Positions 47,080 through 57,348 are shown, numbered from the stretch's first letter. The stretch is DNA of 64,000 nucleotides from Kurthia senegalensis (GCF_000285595.1 NZ_HE611064.1:119341-183340), one strand, 5' to 3'. Notes: generated from the letters alone by a model not told the origin. Made by a program: numbers and translations.

Positions 47080-48177
47080 TTACATCCTCCCTGTTGAAAC
47101 AAAACGATCACGATGAATGACAACGACCATATTTCGATCAATTTCATCAGAACGTTTGCCCATTACTTTTTTTAATGTAGTTGAATCATACAATACTTCT
47201 CCGCGACCGATACATTGACGCTCTTTATATACTTCCACAACATCGCCTGTTGAAAACTCACCTTGTACGATATATACACCTGCTGGCAATAAACTTTTTC
47301 CTTTATGCAATAACGCTTCACTTGCCCCTTCATCGATGTAAATACGCCCCGCTACTGCTGAAAAAAGCGAAATCCATTGTTTTTTACTCGGTACGACCAT
47401 CGCATGTTCTTTTTCAATATACGTGCCGTCTCCGCTACCGCTTAAAACCGCTAACAGTTTACGTTCACCTTCTCCTCGTCCGATAAAGACCGGTACACCA
47501 AGATCGAAAGCCGTTTTGGCTGCTAACAATTTAGATTGCATCCCACCGGTTCCAACTTTTGAACCTTCCGCCGTTGCAAAACCTAACATTTCATCCGTAA
47601 TTTCCGTTAAATGGTCAAAGTGTACAGCATTTGGATTCCGTTTCGGATTATCTGAATACAAACCATTAATATCCGTTAATATAATCAGTTGATCTGCATG
47701 GACGAGCCCGCTCACTAGTGCGGACAACATGTCATTATCACCAAATGTCAGCTCTTGAACAGATACGGTATCATTTTCATTAATAATAGGTAAAATCCCA
47801 CGTTCTAGTAATTCTTCAAACGTTTCGTATGCATTTTGGTAGCGATCTTTTTTCGAAAAATCGGTTCTCGTTAATAAAATTTGTGCGGTCGTAATACGAT
47901 GTTCCGCAAATATTTCTGTATATTTTTGCACGAGTAAACTTTGTCCGACAGCAGCTGCTGCTTGTTTCCCTTTCAACGTCACAGGACGCGACGGATAACC
48001 TAGCTTTTTGAATCCACAAGCAACTGCTCCCGAAGAAACTAAAATAACTTCATGACCACTTTTTTGAAGCATCGCAATCGCACTCAAATGGTCTTTTACT
48101 TTCTCGTCATCGATTTCTCCTTGTTCATTCGTTAAGCTACTACTGCCAATTTTCACGACGATTCTTTTTTGTTCCAT
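47080..48177 (-). CDS. proB: Glutamate 5-kinase
   Basis: 365 residues. N-terminal amino-acid kinase domain (RIVVKIGSSSLTNEQG, VSSGAVACGF, TVSVQELTFGDND, GTGGMQSKLLAA) and a C-terminal PUA domain (from about 275). It performs the first step of proline synthesis and is normally inhibited by proline. The open frame extends to 48213, inside the T-box terminator; GGAGTGAGCAAT before the ATG at 48177 fixes the start. Control is by the Pro T-box leader. Confidence 0.97.
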   Translation of the reverse strand: MEQKRIVVKIGSSSLTNEQGEIDDEKVKDHLSAIAMLQKSGHEVILVSSGAVACGFKKLGYPSRPVTLKGKQAAAAVGQSLLVQKYTEIFAEHRITTAQILLTRTDFSKKDRYQNAYETFEELLERGILPIINENDTVSVQELTFGDNDMLSALVSGLVHADQLIILTDINGLYSDNPKRNPNAVHFDHLTEITDEMLGFATAEGSKVGTGGMQSKLLAAKTAFDLGVPVFIGRGEGERKLLAVLSGSGDGTYIEKEHAMVVPSKKQWISLFSAVAGRIYIDEGASEALLHKGKSLLPAGVYIVQGEFSTGDVVEVYKERQCIGRGEVLYDSTTLKKVMGKRSDEIDRNMVVVIHRDRFVSTGRM

Positions 48178-48197
48178 ATTGCTCACTCCATTAAAAT

Positions 48198-48413
48198 AAC
48201 CCTTTTCATCCAATAATTTAAGGACGAAAAGGGTTCATTCGCGGTACCACCTTAGTTGAACGTATTTTACTATACGTTCCGCTCTTCTCATAACGCTTGA
48301 GTCTGCGCCTATGTTTGCATAGGAGCTAGAAAGTAGGTTCAATAAATTGCCACGTCGTTCTCTTTCAGCCGATGGAGAACGTTCTCTATCCGTACATACT
48401 TTATTTACTAGTC
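48198..48413 (-). promoter_or_regulatory. T-box leader, Pro specifier, upstream of proBA
   Basis: Minus-strand leader with the T-box AAGGTGGTACCGCG (48240-48253) and a terminator of AACCCTTTTC paired with GAAAAGGGTT (48198-48235). Stem I begins near GACTAGTAAATAAAG (48413). In the specifier loop GAA-CCT-A places CCT at 48335-48337, a proline codon that matches the downstream genes. It raises proBA expression when tRNA-Pro is uncharged. The rest of the gap up to 48532 is AT-rich. Confidence 0.95.
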
Positions 48414-48532
48414 AATCTTACGCTTATGTTTATATTTATATATATGATGCGAAAAAAAAGTTCATATGTCAAGGCTCTCACACAAATTCAATCGAATATT
48501 TATTCAATAATATGAAAATTCCTTCATTTTTC

Positions 48533-48802
48533 TTACGGTAAAAAAAGACGGTTTTGTTTCCGAAGTAAGGAAATCGCTATTACTCCGAAAAAAAGTGCGG
48601 CTAAGCCGAAATAAGCAGCAGATTTCCCAGTAAACGTGTAATTATTAAAGCCTACCATCATTAATACAACACCAAGTACAATTAAAATGATTGCAGGTAA
48701 TCGTTGTTTCAATATGGAGTAGTGTTTTTTTTGAAACAATATTGTGACGTGCAAAGCGATAAAACCAGCAATCATTCCAATAAAGAATGGCCATATAATC
48801 AT
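48533..48802 (-). CDS. Small three-helix membrane protein (YesK-like?)
   Basis: About 89 residues with three hydrophobic helices: MIIWPFFIGMIAGFIALHV, LPAIILIVLGVVLMMVGF and AAYFGLAALFFGVIAISLL, then a short basic tail. Size and helix layout suggest the YesK-like family, but this is a weak guess. GGAGGTG precedes the ATG at 48802; the longer frame from 48817 contains the site. Confidence 0.7.
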   Translation of the reverse strand: MIIWPFFIGMIAGFIALHVTILFQKKHYSILKQRLPAIILIVLGVVLMMVGFNNYTFTGKSAAYFGLAALFFGVIAISLLRKQNRLFLP

Positions 48803-48905
48803 AATGCACACCTCCATTAGTACGTTTACTTCTTTTTTTCCTGCAACCTTTCATTTTTCATCTGTTACTTTCGGCTAAAATACGATTTCTACTTTCCTGT
48901 ATCTT

Positions 48906-49709
48906 TTAGCCTTTCTCATCTTCTTCATAAATTTCTCCAAAATACATATCTTCAAAATCGGTAAATTCATCGCTCTCATCGTGTGCAATTGACGCATTTT
49001 GTGCTGCGATAAATGTTTGTGGATCCACATACGGTGAAGTTTGTTGCGTAGCAGTAGCCGAATTTACTGTCGGTGCAGATGGCATAACGCTCGGTACAGT
49101 CGGCTGCTCGATTGGTCGTTGTACAGACGGTTTGCTTACTTCACGTTCTATTTCGGCATGATGTACTCTTCTTTTTTCTTCAATGATTGGTACACTTTTT
49201 TCTACGATCGGTTGTGCCACTTCAAAAACGGCTAACTCTTCTTGATTAATCGCTAAAACAGACGCTAACCAGTTTTCATAACTTTGTGGGTAGCGAAGCA
49301 TTTGCTCTGCTTGTTGTTGAATCGCCGCATCTTGCATGGCATATTGTTGTAGCGCTGAAAATCCACTGTAAGCGCGTACTTTTGCTGCTAAAACTTCGTA
49401 ATAACGTGCATCTTCCATCGCATTCGCCTTCGCATATACCGCTGCTAACTTCTCATAAATTTCACCATTTTGCTTTTGCTCAAATGCTTTTAAATAATGA
49501 ATCGTCGCCTGCTGTACATCGCCTTGCGTCGCATAATAATCGCCAAGTTGTTCGTTTGTCAGACGTGCATTCAATCCCCCGTTTAGTACGTCTGTTAATT
49601 CATTTAACAATACTTGAACACGCTGTTGCTCCTCTTTTGAGCGTGCATTCAATTTATCGTTCCACTCGTGCTCTAAACTCGCAATCATAAATTTATTTAT
49701 TTCGTTCAT
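48906..49709 (-). CDS. TPR-like protein with a disordered acidic C-terminus
   Basis: About 267 residues. The N-terminal half (to about residue 150) is helical and reads like TPR units (LGDYYATQGDVQQATIHYLKA, YEKLAAVYAKANAMEDA). A Pro/Ser/Thr/Val-rich linker (PTVPSVMPSAPTVNSATA) and a strongly acidic tail (DEFTDFEDMYFGEIYEEDE) follow. Likely an adaptor. GAGGAG precedes the ATG at 49709. No signal peptide. Family not recognised. Confidence 0.75.
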   Translation of the reverse strand: MNEINKFMIASLEHEWNDKLNARSKEEQQRVQVLLNELTDVLNGGLNARLTNEQLGDYYATQGDVQQATIHYLKAFEQKQNGEIYEKLAAVYAKANAMEDARYYEVLAAKVRAYSGFSALQQYAMQDAAIQQQAEQMLRYPQSYENWLASVLAINQEELAVFEVAQPIVEKSVPIIEEKRRVHHAEIEREVSKPSVQRPIEQPTVPSVMPSAPTVNSATATQQTSPYVDPQTFIAAQNASIAHDESDEFTDFEDMYFGEIYEEDEKG

Positions 49710-49790
49710 ACTAAAACTCCTCATTCAATTTCTTTGCTTTATTATACCAAAAAGAACAGTTGATTTTGAATTTATGACTTTATAAAAAAA

Positions 49791-49814
49791 AGCAACTCGA
49801 ATTATCGAGTTGCT
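49791..49814 (-). terminator. Terminator of the YitT gene
   Basis: AGCAACTCGA/TCGAGTTGCT perfect hairpin with a run of eight T on the minus strand. Confidence 0.92.
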
Positions 49815-49825
49815 CGTAAAAGAAG

Positions 49826-50644
49826 TTATCCTCGGTCAAAATTACCGAATACTTCTACAGATTGTGTAATGTTAATAAAAGCATGTGGGTCGACTTGCTT
49901 CGCAATTTGTTTCACTTCATTCAACTGATAACGTGTAATAACCGTCATCAAAATGTCGCGATGCTCTCCCGTATAACCGCCTTTACCTTCCATAACGGTA
50001 ATCCCACGATATAGGCGAGCGAGTAACGCATCTTTCGTTTCGTCCCCTTTTGCCGTAATGATTGTCACCGTTAATTTAATATGATTCGTATGAATTAAAT
50101 CAATGACTTTCCCAGTCGCATAAATGCTAACGAGCGTATTGAAAGCTGCATCCCATCCGAAAACAAAACCTGATGCCACGACAACTACTGCATTTAATGC
50201 TGAAATAATCGAGCCGAGTGGGAAACTGCTTTTTTTACTAAGAAGCATCGCAATAATATCAAAACCACCCGTTGAGCCCGATGCTTTAAAAACAATGCCA
50301 ATCCCAATCCCAGCAATAACGCCACCAAACAACGCCGCTAAAATCGGTTCGTGCGTAAATTTTATTACGGGCAAAATCGTTAAACTAGCAGATAATACCG
50401 CTACGGATACGATTGTATACGTAATAAATTTTTTACCTAATTTCCAAATACCAATAACGAGTAATGGCAAGTTTAAAATAAAATTTAAAACCCCTGTATC
50501 AATCGGTGTCACGATACCAAACATCATCGCAATCCCGCTTAATCCACTACTTAAAATACTATGTGGAATTAATAAAAAATTATAAGCAGCTGCAATAATC
50601 AATGAACCGATGACAACGAGCGTTAAGTTTCGTATGTGATGCAT
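49826..50644 (-). CDS. YitT-family membrane protein (DUF161/DUF2179)
   Basis: 272 residues. Five to six N-terminal helices with LIPHSILSSGLSGIAMM (about residues 25-41) and KASGSTGGFDIIAMLL (about 119-134), then the cytoplasmic DUF2179 domain (TIITAKGDETKDALLARLYRGITVMEGKGGYTG). B. subtilis has several paralogues (YitT, YqfU, YpjC, YvjA); the transported or sensed molecule is unknown. Monocistronic with its own terminator. Confidence 0.92.
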   Translation of the reverse strand: MHHIRNLTLVVIGSLIIAAAYNFLLIPHSILSSGLSGIAMMFGIVTPIDTGVLNFILNLPLLVIGIWKLGKKFITYTIVSVAVLSASLTILPVIKFTHEPILAALFGGVIAGIGIGIVFKASGSTGGFDIIAMLLSKKSSFPLGSIISALNAVVVVASGFVFGWDAAFNTLVSIYATGKVIDLIHTNHIKLTVTIITAKGDETKDALLARLYRGITVMEGKGGYTGEHRDILMTVITRYQLNEVKQIAKQVDPHAFINITQSVEVFGNFDRG

Positions 50645-50735
50645 CTCTTAATCCCCTTTAACGTCCAATTACAATTTCAACCGTTATTATAGAGCAAAAT
50701 GATAGTAAATAAATGTTAAAAGTATTTTCTGAAAA

Positions 50736-51898
50736 TTACTGTTTTTGCGCAGTGGACAACTGTTTTCTACCGATGTAAAGACCGATTAATAATGCTGGAA
50801 TCGTACAAATAATCATCCCTAAAAAAGCTGTCCGCATCGAGAATCCGTATAAGTACGTTGCATAAAACGTTAAAATAGCTGTTGCAAAACTTTGTGCAAA
50901 CGTTGCGTATAAACCTTGTGCGTTTGCTAAAGATACCGTCGGGACATTTTTCGTAATAAATTGCATGAAAGCATAATGTGCAAGTGCAAAAGATAAACTA
51001 TGGAACAATTGGCTCACGACGAACATTTCCACATTCGGAAACAAATAAATAAGCACCCAGCGAATAGTCGAACCGGCAGCAGCAAGTGCAAACATATTCC
51101 CCGGTGTCCATTTTTTAAACAATTGATCTGCAAAAGTGAATAAAACGATTTCCAAAATAACAGATACGTTAATAATAAAACCGATATAAAATTTCGGCAC
51201 GTCTAGTTGTTGTAAATATAAATAGCCATAATTGTAGTAAGCTGCATGTGCTCCTTGTAATAAAATAGCCAGCACTAGTACGGTACCGAATTTTGGAACA
51301 CGAAAGACGGAGTGGAGCGAAGCTTTCTCACCAGCAGCTGCTGTTGGTTTTTCAGTCGCTATTTCGGGTGCTGTCGTCCACATCATCATCGTGAGCACGC
51401 CTAACACAGCAATCATTGCGAATAAAAAGACGTCATCTCCAAATTCACCCGATAGCATGCTTACGATGAGCACACTACATATGAAACCGATAGATCCATA
51501 TGAACGTGCCTTTGCATAACGAAGTCCTTCATGTTTTGTTAATGAACTGGCCGTTGCATCTAATGCAGGCATTAACATCGGGAAAAAGAAATTAAATAAG
51601 CTCGTTATAATAAATAAAAGGACGTAGCCTTCTGCAAATAAATAACTAATCGCTAATAAAAAAGAAATCGCACTCGTCCACTGTAAAACGTGCACATCAC
51701 TTTTATTTTTTTCATATATGGATACAACGTAACTGTTGAAAATCCTCTCATTAAAAGACCAAAGCTCATCATAACGCTTGCCTCTTCAATCGAGAGTCCT
51801 TTGCCATCTACTAAGTATCCTGTCCAATACGGTAGAAAAATACCCCAGCCCATGAAAAATAAAAAAAAGCGCTTGGACATCCATTTTTGACTCATCAC
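50736..51898 (-). CDS. MFS transporter, MFS_1-like/YwbF type (frameshifted)
   Basis: The first 66 residues (..FFLFFMGWGIFLPYWTGYLVD.., ending ..LYPYMKK) and the remaining 319 residues lie in different frames. The 7-base T run at 51706-51712 needs one more base to give ..YMKKNKSDVHVLQWTSAI.. and a protein of about 387 residues with 12 helices. The family includes nucleoside and aromatic-acid/sugar proton symporters; the substrate is unknown. It is divergent from a Crp/Fnr-family regulator that may control it. Confidence 0.85.
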
Positions 51899-51950
51899 GC
51901 ACCTCAGCTCCTTTTTTTAAAATCGTATCATGAAAAAATAACGTATACTA

Positions 51951-51962
51951 TGAGAAATCTCA
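51951..51962. promoter_or_regulatory. Operator candidate in the MFS-regulator divergent gap
   Basis: TGAGAAATCTCA, a short palindrome with 5-base arms, lies between the divergent starts and just downstream of TATACT (a possible -10 for the regulator). It could be a Crp/Fnr-type site for autoregulation. Confidence 0.45.
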
Positions 51963-51979
51963 CATTTTGGAGGATGAAC

Positions 51980-52669
51980 ATGCAAAAATTATCGCCTACT
52001 CTTTTACAAACGTATTTAGCAAAACATAGCGAACAACTTTTCATTCCAAAAAGCTGTATTCCATATTTGGAATTACTTCAATTCGAAAAGAATGAATGGT
52101 TATTTCAAGAAGGTAAATTTACTGATCGTATTTATTTTGTATTAGAAGGAAAAGCAAAAGTGTATATGACTCAACAAAACGGCAAAATTTCATTATTACA
52201 CTTCATTGGACCCGGTGCATTTGTCGGTGATATGGAATTGTTAGAACAACATTATTATTCAAAAGGTGTTCAAGCTTCCCACCCGCTTCTTTGCTTTTCT
52301 CTCCAAACATCACGCGTGCGTTCTTTATTGTTAAACGATTTAACTTTTTTGCAAAACCTTTGTCGCTATCTCGGTCAAAAAATCACACGCGATTCTTCTA
52401 AATTTTCTCAAAGTATTTCGTTTCCTTTAGAAAATCGCCTCGCAGAGTTTATATTGATTTCTGAGAACGATTCCGTCTATAAAGAAAAACATACAGAAGT
52501 CGCCGCTTTTCTCGGTGTTTCGTATCGTCACCTGCTGTATATGTTCGCGCAATTTTGTGAGGAAGGTATTTTATCAAAGCGAAAAAACGACTATATTATT
52601 TTAAATCACACGCGCTTGAAACAACTCGCTACGACTATTTTCTCATCTGATCCACACCGATTAACATAA
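51980..52669 (+). CDS. Crp/Fnr-family transcriptional regulator (YeiL-like)
   Basis: 229 residues. Cyclic-nucleotide-binding-like beta roll (LFQEGKFTDRIYFVLEGKAKVYMTQ.., about 47-72; GPGAFVGDMELLE), dimer helix, and a C-terminal winged helix-turn-helix (TEVAAFLGVSYRHLLYMFAQF, about 172-192). The beta roll lacks the full cAMP signature, and there is no clear iron-sulfur cysteine set. GGAGG precedes the ATG at 51980; the upstream extension to 51887 has no site. Confidence 0.88.
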   Translation: MQKLSPTLLQTYLAKHSEQLFIPKSCIPYLELLQFEKNEWLFQEGKFTDRIYFVLEGKAKVYMTQQNGKISLLHFIGPGAFVGDMELLEQHYYSKGVQASHPLLCFSLQTSRVRSLLLNDLTFLQNLCRYLGQKITRDSSKFSQSISFPLENRLAEFILISENDSVYKEKHTEVAAFLGVSYRHLLYMFAQFCEEGILSKRKNDYIILNHTRLKQLATTIFSSDPHRLT

Positions 52670-52749
52670 TCGTTCACCGCATAATTCGCTAAATGATGCA
52701 TCAATATCCTTAAATATTGAATTGTCTGAAAATAGAAGTCTATGACGTG

Positions 52750-52779
52750 TTGTATTTATGTATAAATTAGTGCTACAAT
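52750..52779 (+). promoter_or_regulatory. Promoter of the aminotransferase gene
   Basis: TTGTAT (52750-52755), 18-base spacer, TACAAT (52774-52779), about 40 bases before the ATG. Confidence 0.6.
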
Positions 52780-52818
52780 TTAGAAAATTAAAATATATTC
52801 GCAAAGGAAGTATGCCCT

Positions 52819-53991
52819 ATGGAATTTTCACAACGTATTTTAAATACACCTTCTTCGTTCATCCGAAACATTTTAAAAGTGACAGATTCACCAAACGTTA
52901 TTTCATTCGCTGGTGGACTACCAAACCCAATTTCTTTCCCAGTCGAAAAATTACGTGAATCTGTCAACCGGGCCATCGATGAAAACGGTACAAAATTATT
53001 CCAATATTCTACGACAAGCGGATATGCACCTCTTCGTCAATATATTGCGGATAAATATAATCGTCAGTACGATTTAGACATTACGGCTGACGATATTATT
53101 ATTACGACAGGCTCACAACAAGCGCTCACATTGTTAGGGCAAGTACTCGTGAATGAGGGCGATGGCATCATCATTGAAGAACCGGGCTATTTAGGTGCTA
53201 TTCAAGCGTTCATGCTAGCACAACCTACGTTCTACCCTGTTACACTTGAACAAGACGGTTTAAACATTCAAGAACTTAAACAAGCGTGTGAAAAACCGAA
53301 TGCGAAATTTATTTATACAGTGCCTAATTTTCAAAATCCAACAGGCTTAACGTACACGCAAGAAAAACGCGACGCGGTTTATGACGTACTTAAAAATTAT
53401 CCAGACATCGTGTTAATCGAAGACGACCCGTACGGTGAACTTCGATTTGAAGGTACATCTCTTTCTTACATTGGTGGCAAACGTCTTCCGAACAGTGTTA
53501 TTTTAGGCTCTTTCTCAAAAACGGTCGCACCGGGTATGCGAATGGGCTTTATTATTTCTAAAAATAAAGAACTAATGAACCACGTCGAAACAGCGAAACA
53601 AGCTGCCGACTTACACACGAATATTTTCTCACAATACGTGCTATACGATTATTTAACACATAACGAATACGGCGAACATGTGGCAAAAATTATTGCACTT
53701 TATAAAGAGCAATCAACAGCCATGCTACAAGCACTTGAGAAATATATGCCTCCAACAATTACGTGGACAAAACCCGAAGGCGGTATGTTCGTTTGGATGA
53801 CGTTACCCGCAGGCACATCTGCACTTGATTTATTTTCAGAAGCAATGAAAGCAGACGTCGCTTTCGTTCCTGGTGATCCTTTCTATACAGGCAAACAAAA
53901 CGTGCCAACACTTCGTTTGAATTACACTTCTTCTACACCTGAAGTAATTGAAGAAGGCGTTAAACGCTTAGCATCTATTTTCAATAAATAA
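52819..53991 (+). CDS. PLP-dependent aminotransferase, class I (2-aminoadipate/KAT-like group)
   Basis: 390 residues. Fold-type I landmarks: VISFAGGLPNP (about residues 27-37), TTGSQQALTLLG, YTVPNFQNPTG, EDDPYGEL and the PLP-lysine segment LGSFSKTVAPGMRMGF (Lys about 236). It is closest in pattern to 2-aminoadipate transaminase/LysN and the aminotransferase domain of MocR proteins, but no DNA-binding domain is present. It likely transaminates an aliphatic or aromatic amino acid with 2-oxoglutarate. Monocistronic with a terminator. Confidence 0.9.
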   Translation: MEFSQRILNTPSSFIRNILKVTDSPNVISFAGGLPNPISFPVEKLRESVNRAIDENGTKLFQYSTTSGYAPLRQYIADKYNRQYDLDITADDIIITTGSQQALTLLGQVLVNEGDGIIIEEPGYLGAIQAFMLAQPTFYPVTLEQDGLNIQELKQACEKPNAKFIYTVPNFQNPTGLTYTQEKRDAVYDVLKNYPDIVLIEDDPYGELRFEGTSLSYIGGKRLPNSVILGSFSKTVAPGMRMGFIISKNKELMNHVETAKQAADLHTNIFSQYVLYDYLTHNEYGEHVAKIIALYKEQSTAMLQALEKYMPPTITWTKPEGGMFVWMTLPAGTSALDLFSEAMKADVAFVPGDPFYTGKQNVPTLRLNYTSSTPEVIEEGVKRLASIFNK

Positions 53992-54024
53992 AAAAGACAA
54001 GGTGAATTACTCACCTTGTCTTTT
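53992..54024. terminator. Bidirectional terminator between the aminotransferase and Nudix genes
   Basis: AAAAGACAAGGTGA/TCACCTTGTCTTTT hairpin with T tracts in both directions. It overlaps the Nudix stop. Confidence 0.9.
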
Positions 54025-54609
54025 TTGTGCCTGCCAATGCGTTGCAATCGCTTGAAAGTACGTACGTGGATGTGGCACCATTTGTCGCATCGTCAAATAT
54101 GCTTCATGGTCATCTAGCCAATTCCAAATCGTAATTGATGGACAGATTCCTTCAATCAATTGATAAAAATCTGAAATCCGACAGTACACGATTTTTTCAA
54201 CTTCTTCTATTTGTAACGTAAAGGCTGTCTCTCGTGGAACAGCTGCAGTAAAACATCTTGCCCACTCTCTATCTTGTATCGTGTCACTTAAAATAACATT
54301 CGGAAAAGTACCCATCGATTCATATGCTTCGATTCGCAAAAATAAGCCGAGCTCTTCCTCAACTTCTCGTAAGCCGTCTAATATCGTTTCATGTGCCATT
54401 AAATGACCCGCTGCGGTAATATCATACAGGGATGCATAGTCTTTTTTCTCTGAACTACGCAGTTGCAATAAAACGACCGCTTCGCCGTCAACAATCGATG
54501 TGAGCCAACAATGAAATGTTTCGTGCCAATAGCCTTTCTCGTGTGCCACCGCCCGTGTCATTTCCCCAATTACATGCCCATTTTCATCAAACTGTTTTAA
54601 TCTTTCCAA
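54007..54609 (-). CDS. Nudix hydrolase (IDI-like)
   Basis: 200 residues. A complete Nudix box, GHLMAHETILDGLREVEEEL followed by GL (about residues 68-89), matching Gx5Ex7REUxEExGU. The flanking domain (TRAVAHEKGYWHETFHCWL) resembles isopentenyl-diphosphate isomerase-like Nudix enzymes, but that pattern also occurs in hydrolases of unknown substrate. It is located 12 bases after topB and probably cotranscribed. Confidence 0.9.
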   Translation of the reverse strand: MERLKQFDENGHVIGEMTRAVAHEKGYWHETFHCWLTSIVDGEAVVLLQLRSSEKKDYASLYDITAAGHLMAHETILDGLREVEEELGLFLRIEAYESMGTFPNVILSDTIQDREWARCFTAAVPRETAFTLQIEEVEKIVYCRISDFYQLIEGICPSITIWNWLDDHEAYLTMRQMVPHPRTYFQAIATHWQAQKRQGE

Positions 54610-54621
54610 TGCACATCGCTC

Positions 54622-56753
54622 CTAGTTTTCAGCAAATTCAAATGTTACTTTGCCATTTTCAATGCGTAACTTCGCATTAAATGGATTCCCTTTTTTCGAC
54701 TTAAACCCTTTTAATAGTGCGGTTTCGCCTTTTGTCGCAATATCTTTCACTTGATTCGGTGAAATTCTCTTTTGCGCAATCACTTTTGATATCGTAAATT
54801 TACAGCCCTTTTGATAATTCGTACAGCCATAAAAGGACTTATGCTCGATTAAACTGCCTTCTTGGCATTGCGGGCATGTGACGATTGGCTCTTTTGACGC
54901 AACAGGCACAGCGGCTGCTTTCGCCGCTGTTAAATCAATCGCTTGAACCATTTGTGGGGTAATCGTGATGAGGTGGGTTAAAAACTTCTCAATATTTCTG
55001 ACAAACGCTTCTTGCGTGCCATTTCCTTCGCCAATTTTCCTTAAATAGCTTTCCCATTTAGCAGTCATCACCGGGCTCGCTAAAAGCGACCCTTCGATTA
55101 CTTGGCATAAAATACGTCCTTTTTCAGTTAACGAAACGATATTTTTTCGTACTTCTATATAATCATGTCGCTTAATCGTTTCGATAATCCCTGCTCGCGT
55201 TGCTTCTGTTCCGATTCCTTCTACTTCTTTTAAAATATCACTTTCCACTTCATCTTCTACGAGCTTCCCACACGTTTTCATCATTTGAATTAATTGGCCT
55301 TCTGTATAAGGTTTCGGTGGTTTCGTTTCGCCTTCATGAATATGAATAAGTGCTTGTACAGCCTCATCTTTCACAACAGCAGGTAGCGTTTCATCCGTTT
55401 CTTCTTTTTTCGTTGGCCAAAGTGATTTAAATCCACGTACTTTTTCGACTTTCCCAACCGTATAAAATAGGACATCACGCACATTCGTCTCAATCGTCGT
55501 CTCTTCATATTCATAATCATTATGAAACATCGCTAACGTCGTACGCATCACTTCCACGTAGATTCGTTTTTCAACATCCGATAACTTCGATACTTTCGCG
55601 AGCGTTGGAACCGTCTTTGTTGGAATGATGGCATAGTGTTCCTCGACTTTAGAAGAATCGACGTATCGCTTAGATGGCGCTAAGCTCTTCGGTTCAAATG
55701 CTACTTTCATTAATTGTTGAAACTTCGGTAATCCTTGTTTTAAATAGTCAAATTCTGCTTGCGTAATAAATTGACAATCCGATCTCGGATAACTGACGAG
55801 TTTTTTCTCATACAATTTTTGAACTGTTTCAAGTACTAACTTCGGACTATATTTCCATAAGCGGTTCGCCTTTTGTTGAAGTGTTGACAAGGAATGCAGC
55901 TTCGGTGGCAATTGACGTTTCATTTTTTTCGTCACTTTTTGAATATGTCCATCAATCGCTTCATTCTCTCGTATTTGTGCACGTTCTAGAATTTTTTCTA
56001 CTTCTACCCGTTTCGCTTCTTTTACTTTTGCTTTTCCTTTATATGACCCTTTTGTCGCTTCAAAGGTACCTTCGATTTCAAAAAAAGGTTTCGGTTCAAA
56101 CTGTTCGATTTCGCGCATTCTTTCATAAATCATATAAACGGTTGGTGATTGCACGCGCCCAACGGAAATCACTTCATTCAGCCCCACTTGTTTCAAAAGC
56201 AGTGTATACAAGCGACTCGCATTCATTCCTACGAGCCAATCACTAATTTGACGTGTTTCTGCTTCTTTGAACATCCGTAAATCTTTGTCGTTATTTTGCA
56301 ATTTTTGAAACCCTTTTCGAATTTCATCCACTTCGAGCGAGTTAATCCACAACCGTTGAATCGGTTTATTTTTAATTTTTGCTTGTCTTAAAATCGAATA
56401 AAAAATATTCGAACCTTCTCGATCGACATCACACGCATTAATTAAACAATCGGCTGCTTTCAATAGTTTTTTACTTCTTGAAACTGCTCCCATTTTCCTT
56501 TTGCGACTTTATATTCAAATTGCTGTGGAATCATCGGAAGAACGTCTAATTTCCATCTTTTCCAAGCCGTATCGTATTCTGCTGGCGCTTTTAATTCTAC
56601 GAGATGTCCGACACCCCACGTAATCGTTGCCCCTTCTTTAAAAATCTCGTTCGGTGCGAGTTTTATAAAATGTTTCGTTTTTTTCAAAATAGGAAACGCC
56701 TCTGCATATGCTTTCGCTTGAGAAGGCTTTTCTGCCAAAATAACCGTATTCAT
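54622..56753 (-). CDS. topB: DNA topoisomerase III (frameshifted in a poly-A run)
   Basis: The first 97 residues hold the toprim start (VILAEKPSQAKAYAEAF). The second frame holds the toprim DxD (NACDVDREGSNIFY), GRVQSPTVYMIYERM, the active-site Tyr in KLVSYPRSDCQF and one C-terminal zinc-finger-like unit (CPQCQEGSL..GCTNYQKGCKF). A six-base T run at 56467-56472 breaks the frame; one more base gives ..EVKKLLKAADCL.. and a 710-residue type IA enzyme. It relaxes and decatenates DNA. An enzyme of this size is conserved, so error is more likely than loss. Confidence 0.92.
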
Positions 56754-56898
56754 TTCTTTGCCCCTCGATTCTATGCTTAATTCTTTCTATATTCCGATCT
56801 ATTTATACTCTTTTTATTTTATCATTGGAAATAACTTTACAAAAGACGGAATTGTTTAGTATGTTTATTTATACTCACAAAGGAGAGGAGCAACAACG

Positions 56899-57297
56899 AT
56901 GAACAAAGAACAATTAATGACAGAAGCAAGAAGTGTGCTTACGAATACATATAGCCCTTATTCACAATTCCCTGTCGCGGCAGCATTATTATTAAAAGAC
57001 GGGACGGTAATTAAAGGGGTCAATGTAGAAAACGTATCGTTTGGGGCAACGAACTGTGCAGAGCGTACAGCAATTTTCACTGCCATTACAAATGGCTATA
57101 AAAAAGGGGATTTTGAAGCGATTGCCGTCGCAGGTGATACGGATGACTTTTTACCACCGTGTAGCATTTGCCGCCAAGTAATGGCTGAATTTTTCGAACC
57201 TTCTATGCCTGTATACTTAACGAATAAAGCGGGTGACATTAAAGAACTTGCTTTAAAACAATTGCTTCCTTTCGCTTTTACAGAACTTGATATGTAA
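56899..57297 (+). CDS. cdd: Cytidine deaminase
   Basis: 132 residues, the usual tetrameric zinc enzyme. Zinc motif NCAERTAIF (CAE at about 53-55) and PPCSICRQVMAEF (about 86-98). It converts cytidine and deoxycytidine to the uridines in pyrimidine salvage. AAGGAGAGGAG lies before the ATG. Usually found near era and recO in Bacilli, but not here. Confidence 0.97.
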   Translation: MNKEQLMTEARSVLTNTYSPYSQFPVAAALLLKDGTVIKGVNVENVSFGATNCAERTAIFTAITNGYKKGDFEAIAVAGDTDDFLPPCSICRQVMAEFFEPSMPVYLTNKAGDIKELALKQLLPFAFTELDM

Positions 57298-57305
57298 TAC
57301 ACAAA

Positions 57306-57342
57306 AAAACACGTCTAGAGGCTTTGCCTTTAAACGTGTTTT
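57306..57342. terminator. Bidirectional terminator between cdd and the 57349 gene
   Basis: AAAACACGT/ACGTGTTTT outer stem with an inner GGC/GCC stem, flanked by A and T tracts. Confidence 0.88.
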
Positions 57343-57348
57343 TTGCAT

